Part shown: positions 32,380 to 41,182 of the stretch, in pieces
Layout: each line of letters begins with the position of its first letter
Numbering within the stretch: the first letter of the stretch is position 1
Source: Nonomuraea sp. PA05
GTDB lineage: Bacteria > Actinomycetota > Actinomycetes > Streptosporangiales > Streptosporangiaceae
DNA: 64,000 bases
NCBI RefSeq assembly: GCF_008086045.1
Contig: NZ_VSEY01000003.1
Coordinates: 349,378 to 413,377 of the forward strand
Reading direction: 5' to 3'
The notes under the pieces: model-generated
Seen by the model: the letters and a program-made list of their open reading frames with translations, nothing else
What the model was told of the DNA's origin: nothing
Database searches by the model: none
Program-made: the position numbers and the translations under genes

Positions 32380-32871
32380 TTAACCTTCCTTGGTTTCCTG
32401 GGTGACGTTGCCGTTGCGTGAGGTCGCCGCATAGGGCTCAAGAGCGGCGAGAAACTCCTCGGGCAGCGGCGCGTCGTCCGAATCGGAGTCACTCCGGGGG
32501 CGGGCATTCTGGGAGGTCTGCTCGTCCTCGGTGTGGTTCTCCTTGCGGAACGACTCGTAGATGTCGATCAGCACCTGGCGTTGACGTTCGCTGAGATGCG
32601 TGTCGGCCCTGATCGCGGTGATCACGTCGCTGGGCGGCTCGCGGTCCTCGATGAGGCCCGCCTGCACGTAGAGCGCCTGCGAGGAGATGCGCAGACCCTT
32701 GGCGATCTGGTTGAGGATCTCCGCGCTCGGCTTGCGCAGGCCGCGCTCGATCTGGCTCAGGTAGGGGTTGGAGACCCCGGCCGCCGCGGCGAGCTGGCGC
32801 AGCGAGATCTTCGCCTGCTGCCGCTGGTCGCGGATGTATTCACCGATCGAGCCGACTTTGGGTAGTGCCAT
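32380..32871 (-). CDS. XRE-family regulator upstream of the HbhA-like gene
   Basis: 163 residues from the ATG at 32871. The helix-turn-helix is at about 8-65 (IRDQRQQAKISLRQLAAAAG, then VSNPYLSQIERGLRKPS), followed by SSQALYVQAGLIED and a Ser/Asp-rich tail. It heads a two-gene operon with the HbhA-like gene. The upstream palindrome TTGCAATTGCAA is a likely autoregulatory operator. The same pairing is conserved in Streptomyces and mycobacteria as far as I recall. Confidence 0.87.
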   Translation of the reverse strand: MALPKVGSIGEYIRDQRQQAKISLRQLAAAAGVSNPYLSQIERGLRKPSAEILNQIAKGLRISSQALYVQAGLIEDREPPSDVITAIRADTHLSERQRQVLIDIYESFRKENHTEDEQTSQNARPRSDSDSDDAPLPEEFLAALEPYAATSRNGNVTQETKEG

Positions 32872-32894
32872 ACCTGTAGTTTGCCCCGCGGTGC

Positions 32895-32906
32895 TTGCAA
32901 TTGCAA
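32895..32906. promoter_or_regulatory. palindromic operator of the XRE-HbhA operon
   Basis: TTGCAATTGCAA is a perfect 12-bp palindrome, AT-rich against its surroundings, 24 bases upstream of the XRE start. Confidence 0.5.
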
Positions 32907-32931
32907 ACGCGTTGGTTAACACCAGCAAGCA

Positions 32932-33837
32932 TCAGAGCTGGATAACCCATAGGAAGGGTGCGGCGGTGACCAACGTCACAGAAAGCGCGATGAACCCGTA
33001 ACGCACCGAAGTGGCCAGCTCAGGAGCCGGTTTGATCAGGCGATCGACCCTGGCCATGACGTTGTGGACGTGCACGCCCAGCATGCCGTGCGGCGTCGGC
33101 ATCGCGCCCGCGGTGCCGAACCTGAGCAGCGCCGTGGCCAGCCGGCGCGGCGAGCAGTAGCGGCGCGCCCGGTCGTCGGCCGCCATCTCGACCAGCAGCT
33201 CGACCTGCCCCTGGGCGTCGGCCACCACCTTCGACCAGGGCAGCGCCCTGCGCAGCGCGGCGAACGGCAGCAGCACCAGGTCGTGGCGCTCGCGTACGTG
33301 GGCGGCCTCGTGCGCGAGCACGGCGGCCAGCTCGTCCTCCGACAGCAGCTTCAGCGCGCCCTCGCTGACCACGACCTGCGAGCGCAGCCCCGGCACGCAG
33401 TACGCGGCGGCGCTGGGATGCGCCAGCACCCGCACGCCGGGCACGCCAGGGTCGTCGTGAGAGATCAGCGCCAGCAGCATGCGGTGCCTGCGACGGGCCC
33501 GCAGTGCCTGCACGCCGGCCGTGAGCAGCACCGCGACCAGCACGATCAGCGCGGTGAGCCCCGCGATCAGGGCCAGCACGTGCAGCGCGTCCCACTCGCG
33601 CGCGGGCGTCTCGCCGTGCGCGAACGCGATCAGACCCGGCAGGATCCCCTCGTCGTACGGCTGCACGGCGAAGGCGAGCATCGCGCCCGTGGTGGCCAGG
33701 CCCCAGCACACGCCGAGGGACTGCCAGAGAATGATGGCCAGCCGGGGAGCGCGCGAGGTCCATCCGGCTTTCGTGAAACGCCAGGAGCCAACCGCGCACG
33801 CCGTGGCGAGCGCTGCCAGCGCCGCTGCCGTGATCAC
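32932..33837 (-). CDS. M56-family membrane metallopeptidase (BlaR1-like, short)
   Basis: 301 residues. Membrane segments are near 2-18, 35-60, 90-115 and 280-300. The zinc-protease motif His-Glu-Ala-Ala-His lies in LAAVLAHEAAHVRERHDL. There is no penicillin-binding sensor domain, unlike BlaR1/MecR1. It overlaps the BlaI-like repressor gene by 4 bases, so it probably cleaves or triggers cleavage of that repressor in response to an unknown envelope signal. Confidence 0.88.
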   Translation of the reverse strand: MITAAALAALATACAVGSWRFTKAGWTSRAPRLAIILWQSLGVCWGLATTGAMLAFAVQPYDEGILPGLIAFAHGETPAREWDALHVLALIAGLTALIVLVAVLLTAGVQALRARRRHRMLLALISHDDPGVPGVRVLAHPSAAAYCVPGLRSQVVVSEGALKLLSEDELAAVLAHEAAHVRERHDLVLLPFAALRRALPWSKVVADAQGQVELLVEMAADDRARRYCSPRRLATALLRFGTAGAMPTPHGMLGVHVHNVMARVDRLIKPAPELATSVRYGFIALSVTLVTAAPFLWVIQL

Positions 33838-34190
33838 TCGTCCTCCAGCTCCGTAAGGGCTCTGCGCAGGATCTCCGCCTCCGTGCCCGACACGGCCTGG
33901 GCGAAGCGGGTCAGGGCGGCCGAGCGGTCGCCCGTCAGGTCCAACGCCTCCAGCATAAGCTCAGCGATGTACGCGTCGCGGCTTTCCGCCGGTTGGTACC
34001 GCCAGGCACGCCCGTCGCGGGTGCGCTCCAGGAAGCCCTTGCGGGTGAGGCGGTCGAGAACGGTCATGACCGTGGTGGGGGCCAGGTCGCGGTCGGCAAT
34101 CAGCCTGCCGACCTCGCGGGCGGTCAGCGCGTTGCTCTCCGCCCAGAGGATGTCCATGATGCTGCGTTCAAGCTCGCCAAGACCCTTCAC
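33834..34190 (-). CDS. BlaI/MecI/CopY-family repressor
   Basis: 118 residues from the GTG at 34190, fixed by TACCCT 7 bases upstream. The winged helix LERSIMDILWAESNALTARE, then PTTVMTVLDRLTRKGFLERT, is typical of BlaI. The C-terminal helical part (AALTRFAQAVSGTEAEILRR) mediates dimerisation. It forms an operon with the M56 peptidase. No beta-lactamase gene is adjacent, so the regulated targets lie elsewhere. Confidence 0.88.
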   Translation of the reverse strand: MKGLGELERSIMDILWAESNALTAREVGRLIADRDLAPTTVMTVLDRLTRKGFLERTRDGRAWRYQPAESRDAYIAELMLEALDLTGDRSAALTRFAQAVSGTEAEILRRALTELEDE

Positions 34191-34197
34191 GCCTTTC

Positions 34198-34215
34198 AGG
34201 GTAGCTCTACAGAGC
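34198..34215 (-). promoter_or_regulatory. promoter and operator of the blaI-M56 operon
   Basis: TACCCT (minus strand, 34198-34203) ends 7 bases before the GTG. Immediately upstream, GCTCT-AC-AGAGC (34204-34215) is an inverted repeat suited to BlaI autorepression. Confidence 0.5.
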
Positions 34216-34285
34216 GTCGAGCTGGCAAACGGGTCCGGGGGACTCCGTGGTGTCACCGTGACGCTACTGCCCGATTTATCAAGAA

Positions 34286-34318
34286 ATATAAGGCTTAGTC
34301 TTCTTTAATGGCTTATAT
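34286..34318. promoter_or_regulatory. AT-rich inverted repeat upstream of the collagen-like gene
   Basis: ATATAAG (34286-34292) and CTTATAT (34312-34318) flank 19 bases in the most AT-rich stretch of this half of the window. It may be an operator or promoter region for the collagen-like gene. Confidence 0.35.
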
Positions 34319-34424
34319 GGAACGAGTAAAGGGTCGCTGTGTTATCCCTGTGTGAAGGCGGTCTTTTCGGGCGTTTCTTGAGTGCCTGTTGAAGTTGGTG
34401 CGGGGGCATGGCGGTTGTCCGTCT

Positions 34425-36152
34425 ATGCCGCTGTTTGTGAGCATGGCCATCATGGGGATCAATGCGCTGACACGCGCGCTTGTGCTGTCAGCCGGAATTA
34501 CCGGGATGCACGCAGTTATGCCGATTGTCGGGTGTGATGCGGCGTTGAGGCCGACTGGGTCGGTGTCTTCAGGACGAATATCCAGGGGTCACCTTGACGT
34601 CCCTTCGCGCGAAGATCCGCGGCGGATCGTGCCGGAGGGCGGGTTGCGCGGGGCCATCCGCTTGCTGACGCCGCATGACGATCCGGTTTCCGCGTCCGGG
34701 CAGCCCGCGGAGGGTGCGGAAGCGGCACACCCGCACCCGCATCCGCCGCAGCCGGGCAAGCCGGGGCCGAGAGGGGCGCGCGGGCCCGCCGGGCCGCCTG
34801 GCAAGTCGGGCCCGCCTGGCAAGTCGGGCCCGCCCGGGAAGACAGGCCCGCCCGGAAGGACAGGCCCGCCCGGGAAGATCGGTCCTCCCGGAAAGACCGG
34901 TCCTCCTGGAAAGGTGGGGACGCCCGGGAGAACGGGTCCCGCCGGGCCGAGGGGTGTGGCGGGGCCCGCCGGTCATGCGGGGGCGCCGGGACGGCCTGGC
35001 GTTCCAGGACGTGACGGCGACCGGGGCCCCCAAGGGGAGACCGGCGCGAAAGGCGACACGGGCGCGCAGGGCGACCCCGGGGTGAAGGGGGACCCTGGCC
35101 AGGCCGGCGCACCCGGAGCCAAGGGCGACCAGGGGCCGGTGGGCCGCAGGGGCGATCCCGGCCCGACCGGCCCGACCGGCGCGACCGGGCCGAAGGGCGA
35201 TCCCGGCCCGCCGGGAGCGACGGGCCTGAAGGGCGATCCCGGCGCGACCGGCCCGAAGGGTGATCCAGGTCCGCCCGGTCCCACGGGTCCCAAGGGCGAT
35301 CCCGGGGCGATCGGGGCGACCGGCCCGAAGGGTGATCCCGGGCCTCCCGGGTGGAAGGGGGACCCGGGCGCGATCGGTGCGCCCGGCCCTAAGGGCGATC
35401 CAGGCCCGCCGGGAGCCACGGGCCCGCAAGGGCCGGCCGGCCGTGACGGCGCTCAAGGTCTCCAGGGCGTGCCCGGAGCACAGGGCCCTCCCGGCGCGCA
35501 AGGCGTTCCCGGCCGTACCGGGTCTCCCGGCGAGAGGGGGCCGACAGGTCCCAGAGGCGTCGCGGGGCCGGCCGGGCCGGTGGGAGCACCAGGGGCGGCG
35601 GGACCGGTGGGAGCGCGAGGGCCGGCCGGGCCGGTGGGAGCCCGAGGAGCGACAGGCCCCACGGGCAGAACGGGCCTCACCGGCAGAACAGGTCTCACCG
35701 GCAAGACCGGCCTCACCGGCAAGACCGGTCCTGCGGGCCGGCAGGGCGCCACGGGAGCGGCCGGGCCCATCGGGCGGACGGGCCCCGTAGGCGCCAGGGG
35801 ACAGGCGGGCCCGATCGGGAGAACCGGCCCCGCGGGCCACCAAGGAAAGACCGGTCACCAGGGCCCCAAGGGGCCGGCCGGTCCGCAGGGGCCTCCTCCC
35901 ACGCTGAAGGCCATCGCCTCGCGCGGAAAGGCCGTGTACGTGCACCCTCGCCAGTCCGTCCGGGTGCCCGGCGGATCGTGCCCGGCGGGCAGCGTCCCGA
36001 TCGGCGGAGGCTACGACTGGCACGGGACGCACGTGACGGCCTCGATCGTCGAGAGCCTCGCCGCCGGGAACAAATGGCAGATGATGTTCACCAACAACAG
36101 CGGCAAGGGGGATGATGTGTCCGTCATCACCCAGTGCCTGACCGGGAAATGA
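34425..36152 (+). CDS. bacterial collagen-like protein, probable lipoprotein
   Basis: 575 residues from the ATG at 34425; a TTG at 34389 and ATGs at 34443 and 34452 are alternatives. The hydrophobic N-terminus ends in Ile-Val-Gly-Cys, a plausible lipobox. After a Pro/His-rich stretch, residues 111-491 are about 127 Gly-X-Y triplets without interruption. [12 protein letters not shown] units dominate the first half and GRTGLT/GPVGAR units the second. The last 84 residues form a small domain with Cys near 519 and 571 that could start trimerisation. Secreted or surface triple helix; ligand unknown. Confidence 0.87.
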   Translation: MPLFVSMAIMGINALTRALVLSAGITGMHAVMPIVGCDAALRPTGSVSSGRISRGHLDVPSREDPRRIVPEGGLRGAIRLLTPHDDPVSASGQPAEGAEAAHPHPHPPQPGKPGPRGARGPAGPPGKSGPPGKSGPPGKTGPPGRTGPPGKIGPPGKTGPPGKVGTPGRTGPAGPRGVAGPAGHAGAPGRPGVPGRDGDRGPQGETGAKGDTGAQGDPGVKGDPGQAGAPGAKGDQGPVGRRGDPGPTGPTGATGPKGDPGPPGATGLKGDPGATGPKGDPGPPGPTGPKGDPGAIGATGPKGDPGPPGWKGDPGAIGAPGPKGDPGPPGATGPQGPAGRDGAQGLQGVPGAQGPPGAQGVPGRTGSPGERGPTGPRGVAGPAGPVGAPGAAGPVGARGPAGPVGARGATGPTGRTGLTGRTGLTGKTGLTGKTGPAGRQGATGAAGPIGRTGPVGARGQAGPIGRTGPAGHQGKTGHQGPKGPAGPQGPPPTLKAIASRGKAVYVHPRQSVRVPGGSCPAGSVPIGGGYDWHGTHVTASIVESLAAGNKWQMMFTNNSGKGDDVSVITQCLTGK

Positions 36153-36156
36153 GGCA

Positions 36157-36660
36157 ATGCGGCTCACGCTGGTCCAAGGAGACATCACCCAGCAGCGGGC
36201 GGACGCCGTAGTCAACGCCGCCAACTCCTCCCTCATGGGCGGCGGAGGCGTGGACGGCGCCATCCACCGCGGGGGCGGCCCCGAGATCCTGGAGGAGTGC
36301 AGGCGGCTGCGCACGGGCCACTACGGCAAGGGCCTGCCGACCGGCCAGGCCGTGGCCACGACGGCCGGGCGGCTGCCCGCCCGCTGGGTCATCCACACGG
36401 TCGGCCCCGTCCACTCCGCCTCCGAGGACCGCTCGAAGCTGCTCGCCTCCTGCTACCGCGAGTCGCTGCGCGTGGCCGACACGCTGGGCGCCACCTCGGT
36501 GGCGTTCCCGGCGATCTCGACCGGCATCTACGGCTGGCCCATGGACGACGCCGCCCGGATCGCCGTGGAGGCGGTCCGGGCGGCGGACACCCGGGTGGAC
36601 GACGTGCGGTTCGTCCTGTTCGACGCCGCCGCGTACGCCGTGTTCGAAGCGCGACTCTAG
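36157..36660 (+). CDS. macro-domain protein (O-acetyl-ADP-ribose deacetylase type)
   Basis: 167 residues forming one macro domain. ADP-ribose binding motifs are VVNAANSSLMGGGGVDGAIH near the start and the phosphate loop VAFPAISTGIYGWP. The catalytic Asn/Gly/Asp region VNAAN...GGGGVDGAI is intact, as in YmdB. It probably removes ADP-ribose or deacetylates O-acetyl-ADP-ribose. It begins 4 bases after the collagen-like gene and ends 1 base from the convergent GH2 gene. Confidence 0.92.
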   Translation: MRLTLVQGDITQQRADAVVNAANSSLMGGGGVDGAIHRGGGPEILEECRRLRTGHYGKGLPTGQAVATTAGRLPARWVIHTVGPVHSASEDRSKLLASCYRESLRVADTLGATSVAFPAISTGIYGWPMDDAARIAVEAVRAADTRVDDVRFVLFDAAAYAVFEARL

Positions 36661-36661
36661 A

Positions 36662-39406
36662 TCACGGCGCCCAGGGCGGTGCGACGGCCCACGTCACGTC
36701 CTGGTCGTAGCCGGCCGCAGCGTCGAAGGCGTGTGAGCCGCCCGGCACCGCGATGTACACGGCCTCCGCGAAGTGCCTGACGTGGTGCCCCGCGATGTTG
36801 TACGAGCCCAGCGTCACCCCGGCGCCACCGGCCCTGGGCGGCTGGGCGCAGAACGTGGCGTCCTGGTCGAACAGGGCCGTGCCGTCACGCGCGTCCTTCC
36901 GTACCCGGAAATCGGCGTGCCGCAGGTAGTGGCCGGGGAAGTTGCGTGACTCGAAGGAGTAGCAGCTCCCCTCGGCCAGCCCCCGCCGCACGTAGTACGT
37001 GGCGTCCTCCTTCAGAAGCTGCGCGCTCGCGGCGCTCACCACGTCCGTGCGCGCCAGCGAGTCCTGATGCCGCAGGTACCGGTCGGTGTAGCCGGGCGTG
37101 GTCACCCGCAGCGACTGGGCGGCGCCCACGGCCAGGTCGGCGCCGCTGCGCCACCACGGCGTGCTCGGCAGCCAGGTGACGTCGGCGGCGAAGGAGGCGG
37201 CGGTGTCCCAGGCGTTGGGGCCGCCGCTGCGCGCGATGTAGACGGCCTCGTTGTAGTGGCGCAGGTAGGCGCCGGGCTGGTTGCGCGACTCCAGCGACAC
37301 GCCGGTGCCGGCCTGCGCCGGGCGGGCGCAGAAGGTGGCGTCCTGGTCGAACAGGGCGGTGCCGTCGCGGGCGTCCTTGCGCACCCGGGAGCCGGCGTGC
37401 CGCAGGTAGTGGCCGGGGAAGTTGCGCGACTCGAAGGAGAGGCAGGCGGCGTCGGCCAGGCCGGGGCGCGTCCAGAACGTGGCGTCCAGCTTCAGCGGGT
37501 CCGCGCTGCCGGCGGTGACCACGTCCGTGCGGGCCAGGCCGTCCTGGTGGCGCAGGTAGCGGTCGGTGTGGCCCGAGGTGGTGACGCGCAGGGAGACGAG
37601 GCCGCCCGCCGTCAGGCCGGTCGCGGACTGGATCACCGAGCGGTTGACGGCGCGGACGCGGTCGGCGTTGACCTTCAGCACCCGCCTGTCGTACGTCCAC
37701 AGGCCGTTGACCTCGTTCTCGACGTCCGTGGGCTGGGTGTAGACGGAGGCGGACAGGCCGTTGTTCACGATCAGCGGCCTGAGCTGCTCGTTGATGGAGA
37801 CGTAGCGGTCGGTCAGGGCGGTCGCGTTCGCGGTCATCTCGTACGCGAAGCCGGTGCCGGGCCACTGGTGGCCGAGGCTGAGCAGGCCGAGGCCGCCGAA
37901 CTCGCCGAGCACGGCCACCCTGGTGGCGCTGGGCCGCTGCGGCGTGCCGGGGCCGACGTAGATGTGGTCGTCCACGACGTCGCCGTTGCCGCCGTCGAAG
38001 CCGCAGCAGTTGGAGCCGGAGTTGTTGTTGACCAGACGGCTGGGGTCCCAGCTTTTGACCAGGTCGGCGATGCGGGCGGGGTCGTACTCGCCCCAGCCCT
38101 CGTTGAACGGCACCCACTGCACGATCGAGGTGACCCCGCGCAGGTGGTCGACCATGCGGCGCAGCTCGCTCTCGAAGTTGGCCCGGTCGGCGGCCGACGG
38201 GCTGACGCCGGTGCGCATCGACGGCATGTCCTGCCAGACGAGCAGGCCGAGCCGGTCGGCCCAGTAGTACCAGCGGGCGGGCTCGACCTTGACGTGCTTG
38301 CGCACGGTGTTGAAGCCGAGCGCCTTCTGCTGCTCCAGGTCGAAGCGGAGGGCGGCGTCGGTGGGGGCGGTGGAGATGCCGTCGGGCCAGTAGCCCTGGT
38401 CGAGGGTGCCGAGCTGGTAGACGAAGCGGCCGTTCAGCGTGGGGCGGAGCACGCCGCCGACCATGGCCTTGCCGACCGACCTCATGCCGAAGTAGCCGGT
38501 CACGACGTCGCCGCCGCCGGTGCCCGTCAGGGTGACGCGCAGGTCGTACAGGAAGGGGTCGTCGGGGGTCCACAGGCGGGCGTTCGGCACCGGGACCCGC
38601 AGGTGCGCGCCGATCGCGCCGGTCGCGGTGCCGACCACGGCGCCGCCGGTCATGACCTCGGCCCGCACCTGCTGCCCGGAGGCGCCGGCCGCCTGGACGA
38701 CCAGGTCGAGCTGCCCGGCGGCGACGTCCGGGGTGGTGTCGAGACGGGTGACGCTCGCCGCGTTGACGGGCTCCAGCCACACGGTCTGCCAGATGCCGGA
38801 GTGCGCGGTGTAGAAGATGCCGCCGGGCGAGCGGCGCTGCTTGCCGATGGGGGCGCCCGCAGAGTCGACCGGGGCGTACACGCCGACGATGAGCTCGTTC
38901 GAGCCGGCGCGCAGGGCCGCGGTGACGTCGAGGCTGAACGGGTCGTACCCGCCGGTGTGGGTGCCGACGGCGGTGCCGTTCACCCAGACCCTGGTCTCCC
39001 AGCTCACGGCGCCGAAGTTGAGCCGGACGCGCCGGCCCGACCATCCGGCGGGCACGGTGAACGTCCTGCGGTACCACATGCGGTCCTCGTGCCGCTGGAT
39101 CCGGGAGAGTCCCGATTCGATCGGGTACGGGACGAGCACCTGTTCGGCCAGGTTCTGTCCGGTCGGCGGCGTGTTGATGGAGCCGGTCGCGGCGAACTGC
39201 CACAGGCCGTTGAGGTTCTGCCACTCGGAGCGTACGAGCTGGGGCCGCGGATACTCCGGCAGGGCGTTGGCCGGGGTGACCTCGGCGGTCCATGGGGTGG
39301 TGAGCGGGGGCGCGGCGAGCGCCTCCTGCGCGGGTAAGGCGACGACTGCTCCTGAGAGGACCAGCACCGCGGTGAGGCGGCTGGCCCAGCCTGAGAATCT
39401 GCTCAT
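36662..39406 (-). CDS. secreted GH2 glycoside hydrolase with two AbfB domains
   Basis: 914 residues from the ATG at 39406, behind AAGGAG. Signal peptide 1-35. A GH2 sugar-binding jelly roll, an immunoglobulin-like domain and a TIM barrel follow, with the acid/base Glu in FNEGWGEY and the nucleophile Glu in LGEFGG. Two arabinose-binding AbfB (CBM42) domains end the protein (about 615-760 and 770-910), each with SFESRNFPGHYLRHA and KDARDGTALFDQDATFC. It probably acts on arabinose-decorated plant polysaccharide as a beta-galactosidase, -mannosidase or -glucuronidase. The exact glycoside is unknown. Confidence 0.87.
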   Translation of the reverse strand: MSRFSGWASRLTAVLVLSGAVVALPAQEALAAPPLTTPWTAEVTPANALPEYPRPQLVRSEWQNLNGLWQFAATGSINTPPTGQNLAEQVLVPYPIESGLSRIQRHEDRMWYRRTFTVPAGWSGRRVRLNFGAVSWETRVWVNGTAVGTHTGGYDPFSLDVTAALRAGSNELIVGVYAPVDSAGAPIGKQRRSPGGIFYTAHSGIWQTVWLEPVNAASVTRLDTTPDVAAGQLDLVVQAAGASGQQVRAEVMTGGAVVGTATGAIGAHLRVPVPNARLWTPDDPFLYDLRVTLTGTGGGDVVTGYFGMRSVGKAMVGGVLRPTLNGRFVYQLGTLDQGYWPDGISTAPTDAALRFDLEQQKALGFNTVRKHVKVEPARWYYWADRLGLLVWQDMPSMRTGVSPSAADRANFESELRRMVDHLRGVTSIVQWVPFNEGWGEYDPARIADLVKSWDPSRLVNNNSGSNCCGFDGGNGDVVDDHIYVGPGTPQRPSATRVAVLGEFGGLGLLSLGHQWPGTGFAYEMTANATALTDRYVSINEQLRPLIVNNGLSASVYTQPTDVENEVNGLWTYDRRVLKVNADRVRAVNRSVIQSATGLTAGGLVSLRVTTSGHTDRYLRHQDGLARTDVVTAGSADPLKLDATFWTRPGLADAACLSFESRNFPGHYLRHAGSRVRKDARDGTALFDQDATFCARPAQAGTGVSLESRNQPGAYLRHYNEAVYIARSGGPNAWDTAASFAADVTWLPSTPWWRSGADLAVGAAQSLRVTTPGYTDRYLRHQDSLARTDVVSAASAQLLKEDATYYVRRGLAEGSCYSFESRNFPGHYLRHADFRVRKDARDGTALFDQDATFCAQPPRAGGAGVTLGSYNIAGHHVRHFAEAVYIAVPGGSHAFDAAAGYDQDVTWAVAPPWAP

Positions 39407-39522
39407 CTCGGCTCCTTGACGAGGACCGTGCCTGACTTCCCCCGACAGGTTGCGACCGAACTTGAACGAGTTGGATCGCACCGTGACCATATAACGCAGA
39501 TCTCTTGTGCGAAATAGACCAT

Positions 39523-40317
39523 TTACCGGGGATCGACGGCCGCCCACGGCAGGGTCAGCTCGCCCAGCCGCCACCTGCCCGAACCGCCCAGCGGCGGGTG
39601 CGTCGGCACCGGCCAGGAGGTGGACAGAGCCCGGATCGCGGCCAGCCACCGCTGCCGCCGGCCGTGTGCCCCGTAGGGGGCGCTGACCGCCCAGGCGCGG
39701 TCGAAGTCGCTCAGAAACGCATGAATCCGCTCACCCGGCACGTTCCGGTGGATGAGCGTCTTGGGCAGCCGGTCCGCCAGATCGGACGGCCGCTCAAAGG
39801 CGTCGAAGCGGGCCGCGAACGTGATCGTGCGCGGTCCCTCGGGCGAGAGCGTCACCCACACCGCCCGCCGTCCGTTCTCGGAGCAGGTGCCCTCGACCAG
39901 CACGCCGTGCGGGGCCAGCTTGCCCGTCAGCGCCTCCCAGTACCGCCACGCCTCGTCCTCGCCGTACTGACGCAGCACGTTGAACGCGCGAACCAGCACC
40001 GGCGGGCGCGGGACGGGCAGCTCGAAGCCGCCCAGGCGGAAACTCAACCCCTCCCGCTCGTACGGCTTCGCCAGCGCCACCCGCACCGGGTCGATCTCGA
40101 CGCCCACCACCTCGACGCCGGGCGCCACCCGGCGCAACCGGGTGAACAGCTCCAGCGTCGTCGTGTGCGAGGCGCCGTACCCGAGGTCCACCACCAGCGG
40201 CCGTCCGGCCGCGCCGCGCAGCAGCGGGCCGTGCACCGCCGCGATCCAGCGGTCGCAGCGCCGCAGCCGGTTGTGGCCGGTCGTCCCCCGGGTGATCGTC
40301 CCGACGGGTTTAGCCAC
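39523..40317 (-). CDS. class I SAM-dependent methyltransferase
   Basis: 264 residues. SAM motif I is PLVVDLGYGASHTTTLELF and the acidic end of strand 2 is VEVVGVEIDP. Catalytic details are not evident. The start overlaps the stop of the SDR gene by 8 bases, so both come from one transcript. The substrate is unknown. Location next to mshA is conserved in related actinobacteria as far as I recall. Confidence 0.83.
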   Translation of the reverse strand: MAKPVGTITRGTTGHNRLRRCDRWIAAVHGPLLRGAAGRPLVVDLGYGASHTTTLELFTRLRRVAPGVEVVGVEIDPVRVALAKPYEREGLSFRLGGFELPVPRPPVLVRAFNVLRQYGEDEAWRYWEALTGKLAPHGVLVEGTCSENGRRAVWVTLSPEGPRTITFAARFDAFERPSDLADRLPKTLIHRNVPGERIHAFLSDFDRAWAVSAPYGAHGRRQRWLAAIRALSTSWPVPTHPPLGGSGRWRLGELTLPWAAVDPR

Positions 40318-41053
40318 TGACGCGGTGCACCTTGTGCTGGGCGGCCTGGGCGCGGGGACGGATGACCAGGCGGTCGATGTTCACGTGGGCGGGGCGGGTC
40401 ACGGACCAGGCGATCGCGTCGGCGACGTCGTCGGCCGTGAGCGGGCCGGGCACGCCCGCGTACACGCGGGCCGCCGCCTCCTGGTCACCCCTGAAGCGGG
40501 TGACCGCGAAGCCCTCCGTCTGCACCATGCCCGGCGCGATCTCGACGATCCGCACCGGCTGCCCGACCAGTTCGAGCCGCAGGGTCTCGGCCATGGTGCG
40601 CTGGGCGTGCTTGGCCGCGACGTAGCCGCCCCCGCCCTCGTACGCGCCGTGCCCGGCCGTGGAGGTGAGCATCACCAGCACCCCGTCGCCCGACTCGACG
40701 AGTTTGAGGATCAACGCCTGGGTCATGCGTAGGGAACCGAGCACATTGACGTCGTACATCCGCTGCCAGTCGTCCAGCCGGGCGTCGGCCACCTGCTCCA
40801 GCCCGAACGCGCCACCGGCGTTGTTGACCAGCACGTCACAGCGCTCCAGGCCGGCGGCCAGCGCGTCCACCGACTCCTGAGAGGTCACATCCAACGACAC
40901 CGGCCTGATCGAGGGCACCTCAGCGGCCAGCTTGTCGAGCCGGTCGCGCCGCCGCGCGCCCGCGACGACGTCGTATCCCTCGGCGGCGAGGCGCCGCGCG
41001 GTCGCCTCGCCGATCCCGCTGCTCGCACCTGTCACCACAGCCGTCTTCCGCAT
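40310..41053 (-). CDS. short-chain dehydrogenase/reductase
   Basis: 247 residues from the ATG at 41053, with TAGGAT 7 bases upstream (an in-frame ATG at 41062 lies within that element). The cofactor motif is TGASSGIGEATARRLAAEGY. NNAGG is present, and the Tyr-x3-Lys active site is YVAAK with Ser in LTSTAGHG. The basic residues after strand 2 (GARRRDRL) suggest NADP. Substrate unknown. Confidence 0.9.
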   Translation of the reverse strand: MRKTAVVTGASSGIGEATARRLAAEGYDVVAGARRRDRLDKLAAEVPSIRPVSLDVTSQESVDALAAGLERCDVLVNNAGGAFGLEQVADARLDDWQRMYDVNVLGSLRMTQALILKLVESGDGVLVMLTSTAGHGAYEGGGGYVAAKHAQRTMAETLRLELVGQPVRIVEIAPGMVQTEGFAVTRFRGDQEAAARVYAGVPGPLTADDVADAIAWSVTRPAHVNIDRLVIRPRAQAAQHKVHRVSG

Positions 41054-41060
41054 GCTCCAC

Positions 41061-41066
41061 ATCCTA
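41061..41066 (-). promoter_or_regulatory. -10 element of the SDR gene
   Basis: TAGGAT (minus strand) ends 7 bases before the ATG at 41053. Confidence 0.45.
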
Positions 41067-41182
41067 GGAGGTGAGTTCCCTACGCCTAGTTGTGACCGTC
41101 TGTCGGGAATGTCGAAAAAATCAGGAGAGTTGTATTCCGTCTGGAGGTGGTGTCGAGTGAGGCGCTTCGGAGGTGAAGTCGG

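Noticed and set aside
39407..39649. N-terminal extension of the GH2 hydrolase
   Set aside because: The ATG at 39406 has AAGGAG and is followed at once by a signal peptide.
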